Source: Bacillota bacterium (GTDB taxonomy: Bacteria > Bacillota > Clostridia > Lachnospirales > Lachnospiraceae). Taken from it: DNA of 19,290 nt. Below, one piece after another: positions 7,057 through 15,584 of this stretch; positions within the stretch are counted from its first letter, which is position 1, and each line of letters starts with the position of its first letter. The translations under genes and the position numbers were made by a program. Location of the stretch: assembly GCA_023413555.1 (NCBI GenBank), contig JAEZPG010000112.1, positions 1-19,290 on the forward strand, written 5' to 3'. Below the pieces are notes generated by a model. The model made no database searches. It was given only the letters and a program-made list of their open reading frames with translations, and was not told where the DNA came from.

Positions 7057-8067
7057 CTAGTAGTCTAAACGACGCAAGCTTCCTTCCTCAAAGGTATATT
7101 CAGGAGTATTGAAAGGATAGGTTACTTCCTCTTCATAATACCAAGGATCATCTTCATGATTCTCATTCTTTAGCACATGAAATTCCTGTGCCGGCATATA
7201 TCCCTGTGCCAGTAAAAATGCTTTTTTTCCTTGTGGATTCTCACAGGTATCCACCACCATAACTACATGTCCCGGACTTCCACCACGAATAAATACATCT
7301 CCCACTTGTAACTTTTCTAATTTAATTGGCTTTGTTTCCCTATCCATAGACATGGTTCCGGCATAACAAAATACGATTTTTAAATACTTCTGAAAGGTCT
7401 CATAAGAATTGTCATAAGAAGCGCTCTTTACCCAAGAAACCTTATTCCCATTTATCTTGATACGATAACCATTCTGCCACTTCTTATAATTTGCCATAAA
7501 GCCATTGGTAAAATGGAAGGCAATTCTATCATACTCCTTCTGACTCCAGTAATATTCTGCATATACACGCATGATGGAATCGGCACACTGCTGCAAATCC
7601 CTATTCTCTATAGGAAGCTTAAAAACTGCCACATGAGCATTCTGATTTCCTTTCTTGCTTCCATCATAAAGAAGAACTTCCGCTTTATCCTCTTTTAACT
7701 CATATTCTCTCAGGAATGCTGTCAGACTGTTATTCTTGGCATTTGTTCTTGTATATCCCTCCGGTGTGGATATTCTCTCTTCCAATGTCTTTCCATCTGA
7801 ATTGATCAGTGATTCTTTCACCGGCTCTATAGACGCAGGTGTCTGGGTAGGTGTCTGGGTAGGTTCTTTGGTTTGGCTATTTGTTGAGGCATTGTTCAAT
7901 TCTTCTGTGGGCCCATTTTGTGGCTCACCTATCTTACGTTCCATATCTGCTTCTTTTATATAGTTGCTATCTACCTTATCTTTAAGCACTACATGAGCAA
8001 TAAATGCTGCAACAAAAACTAAGGCCACTATACTTGTTATGTAAATCGCCTTTTTTCTTCTCCTCAT
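7057..8067 (-). CDS. DUF4846 family protein, membrane-anchored
   Basis: A 336-residue protein with a basic N end, one hydrophobic segment at about 8-28 (uncleaved signal anchor), and a low-complexity Pro/Thr/Gln linker at about 50-90 with a TPTQTPTQTP repeat, so the main domain should lie outside the membrane. Residues 95-320 match the pattern I know for DUF4846: TPEGYTR, LLYDGSKK, DLQQCADS (157-164), FHFTNG (184-189), YAGT (235-238), GDVFIRGGSPGHVV (256-269) and LLAQGYMPAQ (285-294). The conserved Cys/His and GDVF-x-GGxPGH block resemble NlpC/P60-like peptidase folds, so cell-wall or extracellular peptide cleavage is possible, but no biochemical role is established to my knowledge. GGGGGAA lies before the ATG. 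It has its own good promoter (8100-8128) and is probably monocistronic. Confidence 0.85.
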   Translation of the reverse strand: MRRRKKAIYITSIVALVFVAAFIAHVVLKDKVDSNYIKEADMERKIGEPQNGPTEELNNASTNSQTKEPTQTPTQTPASIEPVKESLINSDGKTLEERISTPEGYTRTNAKNNSLTAFLREYELKEDKAEVLLYDGSKKGNQNAHVAVFKLPIENRDLQQCADSIMRVYAEYYWSQKEYDRIAFHFTNGFMANYKKWQNGYRIKINGNKVSWVKSASYDNSYETFQKYLKIVFCYAGTMSMDRETKPIKLEKLQVGDVFIRGGSPGHVVMVVDTCENPQGKKAFLLAQGYMPAQEFHVLKNENHEDDPWYYEEEVTYPFNTPEYTFEEGSLRRLDY

Positions 8068-8081
8068 AACATTCCCCCTTT

Positions 8082-8100
8082 TTGAAAATAATTATTTCAA
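8082..8100. promoter_or_regulatory. Operator-like dyad at the DUF4846 transcription start
   Basis: TTGAAAATAATTATTTCAA, a near-perfect inverted repeat with TTGAAA/TTTCAA ends. It abuts the -10 of the promoter at 8100-8128 and covers the expected start site, a usual place for a repressor. The dyad is AT-rich, so chance is possible. Confidence 0.35.
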
Positions 8101-8128
8101 TAATAAGGGTAAAACTGGGTTCTGTCAA
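8100..8128 (-). promoter_or_regulatory. Sigma-A promoter of the DUF4846 gene
   Basis: On the minus strand TTGACA (8128-8123), 17 bases, TATTAT (8105-8100). One mismatch to consensus in total. Start is expected near 8093, about 26 bases before the ATG. Confidence 0.75.
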
Positions 8129-8201
8129 TGAACTACTTCTTATGATTCCCTTAAGATACCCTTTAAAGGTGTCGTCTTTTCTATGGGATACAAGAATTAC
8201 T

Positions 8202-8636
8202 TTAATGCGATATAATATTAATATCTGCATCCTCCCAATTCGTGTTTAAATATTCTTCAAAGTCACCGGTATAGCTTCGGTCCAAATCCATTTTCCAGAT
8301 TTGTTCCCACGCCTCTCCAACCGCTATCTGCATATTACCATGAATACTGAACTTAGCATATCGCCCTGCTGGGATGGTCTTTACCATAAGCTCCGGATTC
8401 TCTACCTTTATAACCTCACATCCAACTGTCACAGTGTAGCCATCCTTATTATAATCCGAATAAAGTCCTATGGTATAAGCATTTGACTTGTTATTTACTG
8501 TACCACACACTCCATCATAGCAAAAATCACTCCAAATCTGACCTATTTTTTGGCTCATCTCTGGGTCCTCATTACTTGTTGTAGTACTTAATCCTACTGT
8601 CGTCATTTCCTTTAGATTTACAATATCATAGTGCAT
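8202..8636 (-). CDS. Stand-alone GyrI-like effector-binding protein
   Basis: A 144-residue GyrI-like domain without a DNA-binding part. Seen: the first strand YDIVNLKEMTTVGLS, the IWSDF helix, YTIGLYSDYNKDGYTVTVGCEV, the IPAGRYAKFSIHG strand, and the closing AWEQIW, SYTGDFEEY and INIIS. Family knowledge: these domains bind small hydrophobic or cationic molecules, or DNA gyrase in the GyrI/SbmC branch; some hydrolyse their ligands. The longest frame starts at 8693, but GGAGG lies eight bases before the ATG at 8636, and homologues start just before the first strand, so 8636 is chosen. Possible promoter upstream: CGTCAA/ATCATA on plus (TTGACG, 15 bases, TATGAT on minus) at 8667-8693, with a GTAAAATAATTTTAC palindrome (8707-8721) just beyond. 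It is a second GyrI-like unit in the window; the other is at 4981-5427. Confidence 0.83.
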   Translation of the reverse strand: MHYDIVNLKEMTTVGLSTTTSNEDPEMSQKIGQIWSDFCYDGVCGTVNNKSNAYTIGLYSDYNKDGYTVTVGCEVIKVENPELMVKTIPAGRYAKFSIHGNMQIAVGEAWEQIWKMDLDRSYTGDFEEYLNTNWEDADINIISH

Positions 8637-8769
8637 TTTCACTACCTCCATATCTTTGATATGGTTATCATAAATCATCAAATATGACGTCAATAAGTTA
8701 TATTTGGTAAAATAATTTTACTTATTACAAAATTACAGATAAGAATTACTTCCTTGTCTTTCCGTTATG

Positions 8770-9303
8770 TTAGAAGGGAGAGGACGAAACAAACCCCTTT
8801 TTCTTCAAACTATCCATGTATTTTATGTAAATGCCATAAGCAGCATTCCCAGGTCCTGGTGGCCACATATATTGGAGTGCCTCAGCTGCAGGAACCCAAG
8901 AAGCGGAGTCTACCTCTGATGAAAGTACCATTTCGCATTTCTTTGCAAATGCAATAAATCCAAGCATAAGGATTCCTTTTTCCCCAAACCAGTAGCTACC
9001 TCCATACTCAATACTTTCAAGCTCAATCCCCAGCTCCTCATATACTTCACGAATTGCAGCTTCTTCAGCAGTCTCCCCCATAGACATATAGCCGGATACA
9101 AAGGAAGAATATTTATCAGACATATAACTCTGTCTAAGTAAGGTCACCTCGTTATATTCGTTTGCTACCAATACAATCACACAGGTTGGAAAGGTATCAA
9201 ACCAATACTGATCACAATTCTTACAGAAAGGTACTAGCCCATCGTCACCAGCCAGTTTACCTTCTAATTCTTCCCCGCATTGGGGACAAAATTTATAGTG
9301 CAT
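8770..9303 (-). CDS. Zinc-ribbon NUDIX hydrolase, NudC-like
   Basis: A 177-residue pyrophosphohydrolase. N-terminal zinc ribbon: Cys6-x2-Cys9 and Cys27-x2-Cys30. The NUDIX box is complete: G71, E77, R85-E86, E89-E90, G92, with the Glu residues binding Mg2+. Then YWFGEKGILMLGFIA sits where NADH pyrophosphatases carry their SQPWPFPxS motif. The usual Pro residues of that motif are missing, so NAD(H) specificity is not assured; another nucleotide-linked pyrophosphate is possible. It is shorter than E. coli NudC (about 257 residues) because it lacks the N-terminal domain. GGAGG and AGGAG lie just before the ATG. It stands alone; a TTGTGA/TAGTAT pair 17 bases apart upstream (minus strand) may be its promoter. 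Confidence 0.88.
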   Translation of the reverse strand: MHYKFCPQCGEELEGKLAGDDGLVPFCKNCDQYWFDTFPTCVIVLVANEYNEVTLLRQSYMSDKYSSFVSGYMSMGETAEEAAIREVYEELGIELESIEYGGSYWFGEKGILMLGFIAFAKKCEMVLSSEVDSASWVPAAEALQYMWPPGPGNAAYGIYIKYMDSLKKKGFVSSSPF

Positions 9304-9450
9304 TCTCCTACCTCCATAATAACTAACATAATTTTATGTCTGAACTACGATATCTACATACTAGCATACCTATACCACTTTCACAACTTAGGATAAAAGA
9401 TATTTACACATCTCTCATTAAAGTATGAGTTCCAATCTTGATAGAACGAG

Positions 9451-9474
9451 AAAAAGATCCGCTCTGCGGATCTT
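9451..9474 (-). terminator. Terminator of the arabinoside operon
   Basis: Minus-strand reading: AAGATCCGC, loop AGA, GCGGATCTT continuing into a T run. A perfect 9-bp GC-rich stem, about 104 bases after the regulator stop codon. Confidence 0.8.
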
Positions 9475-9517
9475 CTTATTCTTAAATTCTCTTTTCACTG
9501 TATGAAATTGAATAGAA

Positions 9518-9537
9518 CAAAGAGGTGTTCCTCTTTG
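9518..9537 (-). terminator. Second stem-loop downstream of the regulator gene
   Basis: CAAAGAGG, loop of four, CCTCTTTG: a perfect 8-bp stem, 40 bases after the stop at 9578 and before the main terminator. It has only a weak T tail, so it may be an RNA-stabilising stem or first of tandem terminators. Confidence 0.5.
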
Positions 9538-9577
9538 GGGCCTAGTCCCTTCAGCAAAAAACACTTCTTGTGCACAA

Positions 9578-10495
9578 TTACTCTTTGTTGCTATTTTTCT
9601 CATAGAAAACTCTCATCAAAATATCCTGTGCGTGATTCCCAAATTTTTCACCAAACAAAGAGAGTCCACCCACGTTTTTTGCATCTTCAGCCACTTCAAA
9701 GCGTATGCTCCAGTACGGCTCTGTATCTGACAGCACCTCATTAAGCGTTACGTCGGACATCTTCTTTCCATCCATCATAACCCCATCCTGTGTCACATGA
9801 ATCACCTTTAGCAAACCGTATTGATTTGATGGCCACCAATCAGGCGTTAGTATACCTCGTTTTACTCCATAATCTCCCGGGCTAGTCCATGTAAACAACT
9901 TAGTGCCATTTAAGTAGAATGTAATATCAGATGGCCAATCATCGGCAAAGTCTGGTGCCTCCGATGCTATCTCAAAGGAAAGTTCAATTTCTATCATTGT
10001 CTGTTCCGGTGAATAACAATTTGGCACACGGTATTCCACATATCCCTGAGTAAGCCACAGAAGTTGAGCGTTAACCCTTTCTGGATCCCAGAAAAATCTC
10101 GGATCATCTAAAGCACCAATTACATCTTTTTCTGTAGTAAGGCCGCAGGTAGGCTTTCCTTCTATTGCGCTATACTGCCCCACTGGAATAGTGACGGAAT
10201 ATACCGAAGGTAAATATCGTCTGCGCGTTTCAATCTTAAATCTGTACTCAGCAAAAACCAGAGTACAGACTCTACTTGTAGATCCATTACGCTTAACCAG
10301 ATGGCTTGTAATAAATCCTGCATTTTCTAGAATTTGAACATGCTTTAACATAATCGGGCTACTTACGCCAATTCTTTCTGCTAACTCTTTGATATTGAGA
10401 TCTTCCTTTGATAGCAGCTGAATAATTTGCAAACGTACATCGCTGGCAAGCGCTCCGAAAAAAGCAACATTCTCTGGTGTTGGTGCTATAATCAT
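9578..10495 (-). CDS. ArsR-type regulator with a large C-terminal sensor-like domain
   Basis: A 305-residue protein. Residues 1-85 form an ArsR-like winged helix: ALASDVRLQIIQLLSKEDLNIKELAERIGV, then recognition helix SSPIMLKHVQILENAGFI and a basic wing. Residues 90-300 are beta-rich and Trp/Pro-rich (IEIELSFEI, SDITFYLNGTKLFTWTSPGDYG, ILTPDWWPS, YGLLKVIHVT) and lack ArsR metal-binding Cys/His sets. I recognise this as an ArsR-plus-extension family seen beside glycoside hydrolase and sugar-transport genes in Clostridia and Paenibacillus; its ligand is unknown to me. It is the last gene of the arabinoside operon, 13 bases after the permease, so it is likely the local repressor or activator sensing an arabinose-type sugar. 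GAGGTG lies before the ATG. Confidence 0.8.
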   Translation of the reverse strand: MIIAPTPENVAFFGALASDVRLQIIQLLSKEDLNIKELAERIGVSSPIMLKHVQILENAGFITSHLVKRNGSTSRVCTLVFAEYRFKIETRRRYLPSVYSVTIPVGQYSAIEGKPTCGLTTEKDVIGALDDPRFFWDPERVNAQLLWLTQGYVEYRVPNCYSPEQTMIEIELSFEIASEAPDFADDWPSDITFYLNGTKLFTWTSPGDYGVKRGILTPDWWPSNQYGLLKVIHVTQDGVMMDGKKMSDVTLNEVLSDTEPYWSIRFEVAEDAKNVGGLSLFGEKFGNHAQDILMRVFYEKNSNKE

Positions 10496-10508
10496 AAAAT
10501 CACCTCTT

Positions 10509-11360
10509 TTATCCTTTTACACCACCGGCGGTTAAACCAGCAATGAAATACTTCTGGAAGAATAAGAATAGTATTACGATTGGAACAATGGAAAATACAG
10601 CGCCTGAAATCAATAGGTCATAATTGTTCCCATACGGTGTGAGAAGTGAACCAAGACCGATAGGAAGTGTGAGTTTGCTTTTATCACTTAGGACAATCAT
10701 AGGCCATAGATAATTGTTCCAGCTGTTCATACCTACAAAGATTCCCATTGCCGCAAAAGCAGGCTTCATAAGAGGCATGATTATTTTAAAGAAGATACCA
10801 TACTCGCTACAACCATCTACACGTGCCGCATTTAGGAAATCCTTCGGTATTCCACTAAGATACTGACGGAAGAAAAAGATAGGCAGTGGTCCTGCGATAG
10901 ATGGAAGCATTACACCCCAAAAGCTATCGATAAGGCCTAATTTAATGGTTAGTTGATATAGCGGAAGCATGATTATTTCTAGAGGAACCATCATGATAAA
11001 GAGAACACAAATAAACAGTGTATTCTTAAATTTAAATTCATACATTGCAAAGCCGTAACCAACAAAGGCGCTAACAAACAGCGTAAGTATGGTCTGAATT
11101 GCGGTTACCAGAACACTGTTAAAAAACCATGTAAAAAATCTGTCATCAGTGAACAGATATTTGTAATTATCCAATGACATAGTTGAGGTATCAACATTTA
11201 AACCGATACCCTGCCGCATAATCTCTGTGCCCGGTCTAAGGGAGGCCAAAAAAATGCTGATAAAAGGAATCAACATGATGATTGCCATGACCAGGAACAA
11301 TACATTCATAGATAAGCCACTTACTGAGAACCCGGGGCTTCCTTTATATGTTTTTCTCAT
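10509..11360 (-). CDS. CUT1 sugar ABC transporter permease, MalG type
   Basis: A 283-residue inner-membrane permease with six predicted hydrophobic segments, and the cytoplasmic EAA loop NAARVDGCSEYGIFFKIIMP at about 177-196, which docks with the ATPase. The C end (QKYFIAGLTAGGVKG) is that of the MalG/LacG branch. It pairs with the MalF-type permease just upstream. The longest frame begins with GTG at 11369, but AAGGAG lies eight bases before ATG 11360 and would overlap the GTG start, so 11360 is chosen. It starts five bases after the stop of the preceding permease. No ATPase is encoded here, as is common for Firmicute CUT1 systems that share one MsmK-type ATPase. Confidence 0.92.
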   Translation of the reverse strand: MRKTYKGSPGFSVSGLSMNVLFLVMAIIMLIPFISIFLASLRPGTEIMRQGIGLNVDTSTMSLDNYKYLFTDDRFFTWFFNSVLVTAIQTILTLFVSAFVGYGFAMYEFKFKNTLFICVLFIMMVPLEIIMLPLYQLTIKLGLIDSFWGVMLPSIAGPLPIFFFRQYLSGIPKDFLNAARVDGCSEYGIFFKIIMPLMKPAFAAMGIFVGMNSWNNYLWPMIVLSDKSKLTLPIGLGSLLTPYGNNYDLLISGAVFSIVPIVILFLFFQKYFIAGLTAGGVKG

Positions 11361-11365
11361 TTCTG

Positions 11366-12298
11366 TCACTCCTTCTTAAAGAAACCGGAAACTTTGAGTT
11401 GAAGCAAGTTAACGATTAATGTTATCACCAACAGGATAAGTCCCACAGCGCAACCCAATCCGATTTTGTTCTGATCCCATCCCAAACGGTACAAATAACC
11501 AACAATTGTGAGTCCCTGTCCACCTGGATAACGACCGCCATTAAATAGCATACGGCTTTCAAGGAACATGGCCATACCACCATAAATACTAATTGTAAGA
11601 ACATAAGTAGCCGTCGGCTTTAGAAGTGGCACGGTAACATGCCTGAATTTCTGCCAAGCATTTGCACCGTCAATTGATGCAGATTCATAAAGCTCGTTAG
11701 GGATGCTTTGTAACCCGGATAAGTAGTACATATTGTTCACACCCATCCAGCGCCAGCAACATAATAATAGCAGAGCCAAAAAGGTTGTCCAAGCTGAAGG
11801 GCCACCAAGCCATTTTATCGGCCCGATATCAAAATTGGCCAAAACACTGTTCAGTAAAGCTGTAGGCATTTCACCAAAAATCAGTCTGAAGGTAAAACCA
11901 GCAACGACGACAGAAACTAGGGCAGGAAGAAAAAATATGGATCTAAAAAAGCCCTTTGCAACCATTTTTTTTGAATTCAAAAAAACAGCCAGTAACATTG
12001 GAAGCGGAACCAACACTAAACAGGTTATCACTGTATATATTGTACTATTAAAAACAGCATTTTTAAAGTCACCACGAAAAAGATTTTTGAAATTGTCAAA
12101 ACCGACATACGTGGTTTGTCCAGGTAATACCTCCTGAAAGCTCATATTGATAGAGGAAACTATCGGATACAAAAAAAACAGTAAAAAAGATATGATAAAC
12201 GGTGAAACAAAGACATAGGGCGCTAGCTTTCTTGAATACAGCAGTGACTTTAGCTTTTTTGGCGCCTTTTTCTCAGGAACCATTTTGTTTGATTTCAT
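11366..12298 (-). CDS. CUT1 sugar ABC transporter permease, MalF type
   Basis: A 310-residue membrane permease: basic N end, first segment APYVFVSPFIISFLLFFLYP (26-45), further segments, and the EAA loop SASIDGANAWQKFRHVTVPL at about 206-225. Together with the MalG-type permease it forms the channel for an oligosaccharide delivered by the lipoprotein encoded upstream. AGGAGG lies nine bases before the ATG. A stable stem-loop (12346-12396) separates it from the solute-binding protein gene, which would lower permease output compared with the binding protein. Confidence 0.92.
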   Translation of the reverse strand: MKSNKMVPEKKAPKKLKSLLYSRKLAPYVFVSPFIISFLLFFLYPIVSSINMSFQEVLPGQTTYVGFDNFKNLFRGDFKNAVFNSTIYTVITCLVLVPLPMLLAVFLNSKKMVAKGFFRSIFFLPALVSVVVAGFTFRLIFGEMPTALLNSVLANFDIGPIKWLGGPSAWTTFLALLLLCCWRWMGVNNMYYLSGLQSIPNELYESASIDGANAWQKFRHVTVPLLKPTATYVLTISIYGGMAMFLESRMLFNGGRYPGGQGLTIVGYLYRLGWDQNKIGLGCAVGLILLVITLIVNLLQLKVSGFFKKE

Positions 12299-12345
12299 GA
12301 CTATTGACCTCCTTGTTCCTCTTATAGCTTAACCAGGCAAAGAGG

Positions 12346-12396
12346 AAAAATCAAGGGGAAAGCAAAAGCAGTGTGACATGGTTGTGCTTTCCCCTT
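12346..12396 (-). terminator. Stem-loop between binding-protein and permease genes
   Basis: Perfect 12-bp arms (12353-12364 and 12385-12396) with a 20-base loop; as minus-strand RNA the second arm is followed by GA and five T. Placed 15 bases after the binding-protein stop. Likely a leaky terminator or 3'-end protector that makes the binding-protein mRNA more abundant than the permease mRNA, a common design in binding-protein operons. Confidence 0.7.
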
Positions 12397-12410
12397 TACT
12401 TAGTTATTGC

Positions 12411-13760
12411 TTACTGAATTGCAGCATCCTGTTCTTCTTTTAGCATTGCACCAATATCAATATCGGACTCTTCATATGCACGAGGCAGAACCTTGTTCTT
12501 CATAACATCCAGTGCCTGAGGCAGATTCTCACCATTATTACTTGCAACGATTTCGTCTTTTATCTCAAGTAAGGTATCGAATGGATTATCCACAAAGTAA
12601 TCAGTGAACACATTGCTTGCATGGGTAACCTCTTTCATACTCCATACATCAGTACGAATTGGGTCAAAGCCTAAGGTATTCCAAATCTCTTTTCCAGCTT
12701 CTTGAGACAACTTTGCGAAAGAGAGGAATTCCTTAATAAGTTCAGGGTTTTCAGCCTGGTTAGTGATTGATGTACCGGTACCGCCCTGACCAATGGAACG
12801 CTTCTGTCCAGCTTCCCAAACAGGTAGTGGAGCAATACCAACCTTTTTCTTCAAGTCAGGCATGTAGTTAGTGAATCGATCGAGGTACCACATAGGCATT
12901 ACGATTGAGCCAATTTTACCCTCATTCATCATAGCATAGAACTCTTCTGCGTGATGGTAACCACCTGGAGCAACTACTGCAAGCCCTTCGTCAATCAGTT
13001 TACGATTATACTCAAGAACCTTCTTCATTTCAGGGGTGTTAATTGTGATGGTGCTGTCTTTAGTTGTCATGTCTGCACCTAACTCAGCAAGCATTGGCCA
13101 CATATGCCAAACGTCAGTAGCTTCTACAGACTCCCAATACTTATCAGGCTCAGCTGCTTTCAGCTTCTTTCCTGCTTCATAGTAATCATCCCAGGTTTTT
13201 ATGTTCTTCCAGTCAATTCCTGCCTTCTCACACAACTCAGTGTTGTAGTAGATAACAGCAGCACCAACATGGAAGCAAATGCCGTAATAGTTGTTGTCCT
13301 TGGAGTAGATGTCAACTCTGGCCTTAACAATATTGTTCAGTTCAGGCTCAACAATATCATTTAGAGGGAGTAGTTGTGTCTCACCCTTAAGGAAGTTTGC
13401 ATATTTACCAGCTTCGATATCCACCAAGTCAGGTGCACCTTTACCAGACTGCAGTGCCATTAGGAGCTTACTGTGCATATCTTCGAAAGGATATACTGTT
13501 GGAATCAGATTAATCTGCTTGTCTGGATTTGCAGCATTCCACTTTTCAGCCATTGTCTCGTAGTACTTAACGTGGAGATCCTGGAAGGTCCAGAACTCGA
13601 TATCCGTAGCTTTTCCATTTGCAGCTGGGGTCTCTCCACTTGCTTTTGGGGTTTCGGCTTTGTTGGTATCCTTCGGCTTATTCGTCTCATTTGCGCTCTT
13701 ACCACAGCCCATCGCGAAGAGAATAGTCACCATAAGGATTAAAGCGATAATCTTTTTCAT
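12411..13760 (-). CDS. Sugar-binding lipoprotein of a CUT1 ABC transporter
   Basis: A 449-residue extracellular solute-binding protein (family 1). Signal peptide with lipobox FAMGC, Cys19 being the lipid site, then a Lys/Thr/Pro/Glu-rich spacer to about 50. The mature part starts with TDIEFWTFQDLHVKYYETMAEKWNAANP, the usual first strand and helix, and has VDIEAGKYANFL, the hinge-type YYNTELCEKAGI with a WDDYYEAGKKL helix, and the C-terminal lobe with GTSITNQAENPELIKEFLSF. Aromatic residues (WYLDRF, WHMWPM) probably stack on sugar rings. It follows the GH51 gene by 151 bases and precedes both permeases; the likely ligand is an arabinose-containing oligosaccharide, inferred from context. GGAGG lies seven bases before the ATG. 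Confidence 0.92.
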   Translation of the reverse strand: MKKIIALILMVTILFAMGCGKSANETNKPKDTNKAETPKASGETPAANGKATDIEFWTFQDLHVKYYETMAEKWNAANPDKQINLIPTVYPFEDMHSKLLMALQSGKGAPDLVDIEAGKYANFLKGETQLLPLNDIVEPELNNIVKARVDIYSKDNNYYGICFHVGAAVIYYNTELCEKAGIDWKNIKTWDDYYEAGKKLKAAEPDKYWESVEATDVWHMWPMLAELGADMTTKDSTITINTPEMKKVLEYNRKLIDEGLAVVAPGGYHHAEEFYAMMNEGKIGSIVMPMWYLDRFTNYMPDLKKKVGIAPLPVWEAGQKRSIGQGGTGTSITNQAENPELIKEFLSFAKLSQEAGKEIWNTLGFDPIRTDVWSMKEVTHASNVFTDYFVDNPFDTLLEIKDEIVASNNGENLPQALDVMKNKVLPRAYEESDIDIGAMLKEEQDAAIQ

Positions 13761-13911
13761 ATTCTTTCCTCCAATTATTTATATTTTATTAAAAAATGTA
13801 GAGTAAAATCACCAGTGACAGTCTCGGTTGATTCCGGACAACCTTCCTACAATTTGCCAACACCGATTTACTCGCCATCTTTTTAATACAAAAGAAATCT
13901 ATTGTGTCCTT

Positions 13912-15447
13912 TTATTTCACTGGCTTACGGCAAAAACGGACCATATTCCAGGATGATTTTTTCAATGCAATCTCAAAATGCCCACCATCAGAAGCAACTA
14001 CGGAATTATTTTGGTAAGATGGAGCTACTGCATGAGGACTCCTTGGAGTGTTCACTGCTTTCATGTCTTCACTGGTCAGTGATACGTGCTCTTTTAATTG
14101 ATAGTCCTCAAATCCATTCAAACTCAAATCTATCATCATGTTATCCTCTAAGCTTCGGTTTACAGCAAACATTGTTAAATCTCCTGTTTCCTCATTCTCC
14201 ACAAATGCTGATTCTATATAAGGCACATCAGTAAATCTCTTGGAGTCATACTTAGGAGAAGCTACAAAGGAACGTAGGGACTTTCCTCTTCCAAAACGTG
14301 ATACATGTAGGAACGGATAGAAGATAGTCTGACGACAGATGCCACCGCCTACTTCAGTCATAATAGGTGCAATTACATTTACAAGCTGTGCCATACAAGC
14401 CATTTTCAGTCGGTCAGCATGCTTAAGGAAGGTGATTAGCATACAACCCACCAACAAAGCATCTTCGAAGGTGTATACATCCTCTAGTAAAGTAGGACTA
14501 GAGTGCCAAGGATTGTTCTTGATTGTGTTATCATCCTGGTTTTTCGAATGATACCATAGATTCCACTCATCGAAGCTAAGCATAATGTCCTTTTTACTGC
14601 GTTTCTTCGCTTTTATGTAATCACAGACTGCAATAACAGTTTTAATAAATCGGTCCGTTTCCAGGGATTGTGCAAGGAAGTCCAAGCCATCATCACCATC
14701 ATTTTCAAAGTATTGGTGTAGTGAGATATAGTCCACCACATCATATGTGTGGGATAAAGTTTCAGCCTCCCATTCAGGAAATGTATCCATAAAGGTGTGT
14801 GAGCTTCCACAAGAAACAAGCTTTAGATTCGGATCTACCATACGCATGGCACGGGCTGTTTCAGCTGCCAGACGACCGTATTCTGTTGCCGTTTTATGAC
14901 CTACCTGCCATTCACCATCCAATTCATTGCCTAGGCACCAAACGTTTATGTTGTGAGGATCTTTATATCCATGCTGAATACGTAGGTCACTTAAATATGT
15001 ACCGGACGGATGATTACAGTACTCTAAGAGGTCAAGAGCAGATTCAATTCCTCTAGTTCCCAGATTGATTGCCATCATTGGTTCAGCTCCAACACGACTA
15101 CACCAGTGAACAAATTCATTTACCCCTACCTCATTGGTTTCTAACGATCTCCATGCAAGGTCCAGACGTTTCGGACGTTTCTCCACAGGGCCAACGCCAT
15201 CTTCCCAACGATAACTGGAAACGAAATTTCCACCAGGATAACGAATAATTGGTACACCCAATTCTTTGACCAACTCTATTACATCTTTTCGAAAACCAAA
15301 TTCATCGGCCTCCTTATGATTAGGCTCGTAAATTCCATTGTAAATGCATCGGCCAAGGTGTTCGGCAAAGGAACCGAATACATTTTTATCTACCTCTCCA
15401 ATTACATTGCCCTTATCAATGGTAATTCTTGTATGCTTACTCTCCAT
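13912..15447 (-). CDS. abfA: Alpha-L-arabinofuranosidase, glycoside hydrolase family 51
   Basis: A 511-residue intracellular enzyme (no signal peptide) that releases terminal arabinofuranose from arabino- and arabinoxylo-oligosaccharides with retention of configuration. The (beta/alpha)8 barrel holds both catalytic glutamates: E175 in CLGNELDG (acid/base) and E294 in SFDEWNLWY (nucleophile), the same numbers I recall for Geobacillus AbfA. Other family marks: FGSFAEHLGRCIYNGIYEP at the start, IIRYPGGNFVSSYRWEDGVGP, and LHQYFEN. A beta-sandwich follows from about residue 385. Length is normal. First gene of the operon; its promoter lies at 15518-15546. GGAGG is 11 bases before the ATG, rather distant. 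Its substrates are presumably imported by the transporter encoded next. Confidence 0.95.
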   Translation of the reverse strand: MESKHTRITIDKGNVIGEVDKNVFGSFAEHLGRCIYNGIYEPNHKEADEFGFRKDVIELVKELGVPIIRYPGGNFVSSYRWEDGVGPVEKRPKRLDLAWRSLETNEVGVNEFVHWCSRVGAEPMMAINLGTRGIESALDLLEYCNHPSGTYLSDLRIQHGYKDPHNINVWCLGNELDGEWQVGHKTATEYGRLAAETARAMRMVDPNLKLVSCGSSHTFMDTFPEWEAETLSHTYDVVDYISLHQYFENDGDDGLDFLAQSLETDRFIKTVIAVCDYIKAKKRSKKDIMLSFDEWNLWYHSKNQDDNTIKNNPWHSSPTLLEDVYTFEDALLVGCMLITFLKHADRLKMACMAQLVNVIAPIMTEVGGGICRQTIFYPFLHVSRFGRGKSLRSFVASPKYDSKRFTDVPYIESAFVENEETGDLTMFAVNRSLEDNMMIDLSLNGFEDYQLKEHVSLTSEDMKAVNTPRSPHAVAPSYQNNSVVASDGGHFEIALKKSSWNMVRFCRKPVK

Positions 15448-15490
15448 AGTAGCCTTTACCTCCAGTGATTTCTATTTATGTTAATTAGCA

Positions 15491-15501
15491 ATTACATAAT
15501 G
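15491..15501. promoter_or_regulatory. Operator-like element ATTACATAATG, copy 1 (abfA leader)
   Basis: ATTACATAATG, whose core is ATTA-CA-TAAT, an inverted repeat. It lies downstream of the -10 of the abfA promoter. The same 11 bases occur at 15585-15595, 94 bases away, close to nine helical turns, and a one-mismatch core lies in the promoter spacer at 15532-15541. Candidate binding site for the operon's ArsR-type regulator. Confidence 0.5.
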
Positions 15502-15517
15502 TTGTGATGTACTTCCT

Positions 15518-15546
15518 ATCATACTTCCAAAATTATGTATTGTCAA
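15518..15546 (-). promoter_or_regulatory. Sigma-A promoter of the arabinoside operon
   Basis: On the minus strand TTGACA (15546-15541), 17 bases, TATGAT (15523-15518). Start expected near 15511, some 63 bases before the abfA ATG. Operator-like repeats lie on both sides and within the spacer, so it is probably controlled by the local regulator. Confidence 0.8.
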
Positions 15547-15584
15547 TACTTTTTATAGTAATTTATATTTATTTTTAGTCAATC

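Noticed and set aside
7842..7865. Tandem repeat GGTGTCTGGGTA as a mobile or regulatory repeat
   Set aside because: It is the coding repeat for the TPTQTP linker of the DUF4846 protein.
11733..12137. 134-residue plus-strand ORF antisense to the MalF-type permease
   Set aside because: Shadow of a clear permease gene; no ribosome site and no recognisable domain.
13902..14234. 110-residue plus-strand ORF inside the arabinofuranosidase gene
   Set aside because: It is antisense to the conserved GH51 coding sequence with no separate signals.
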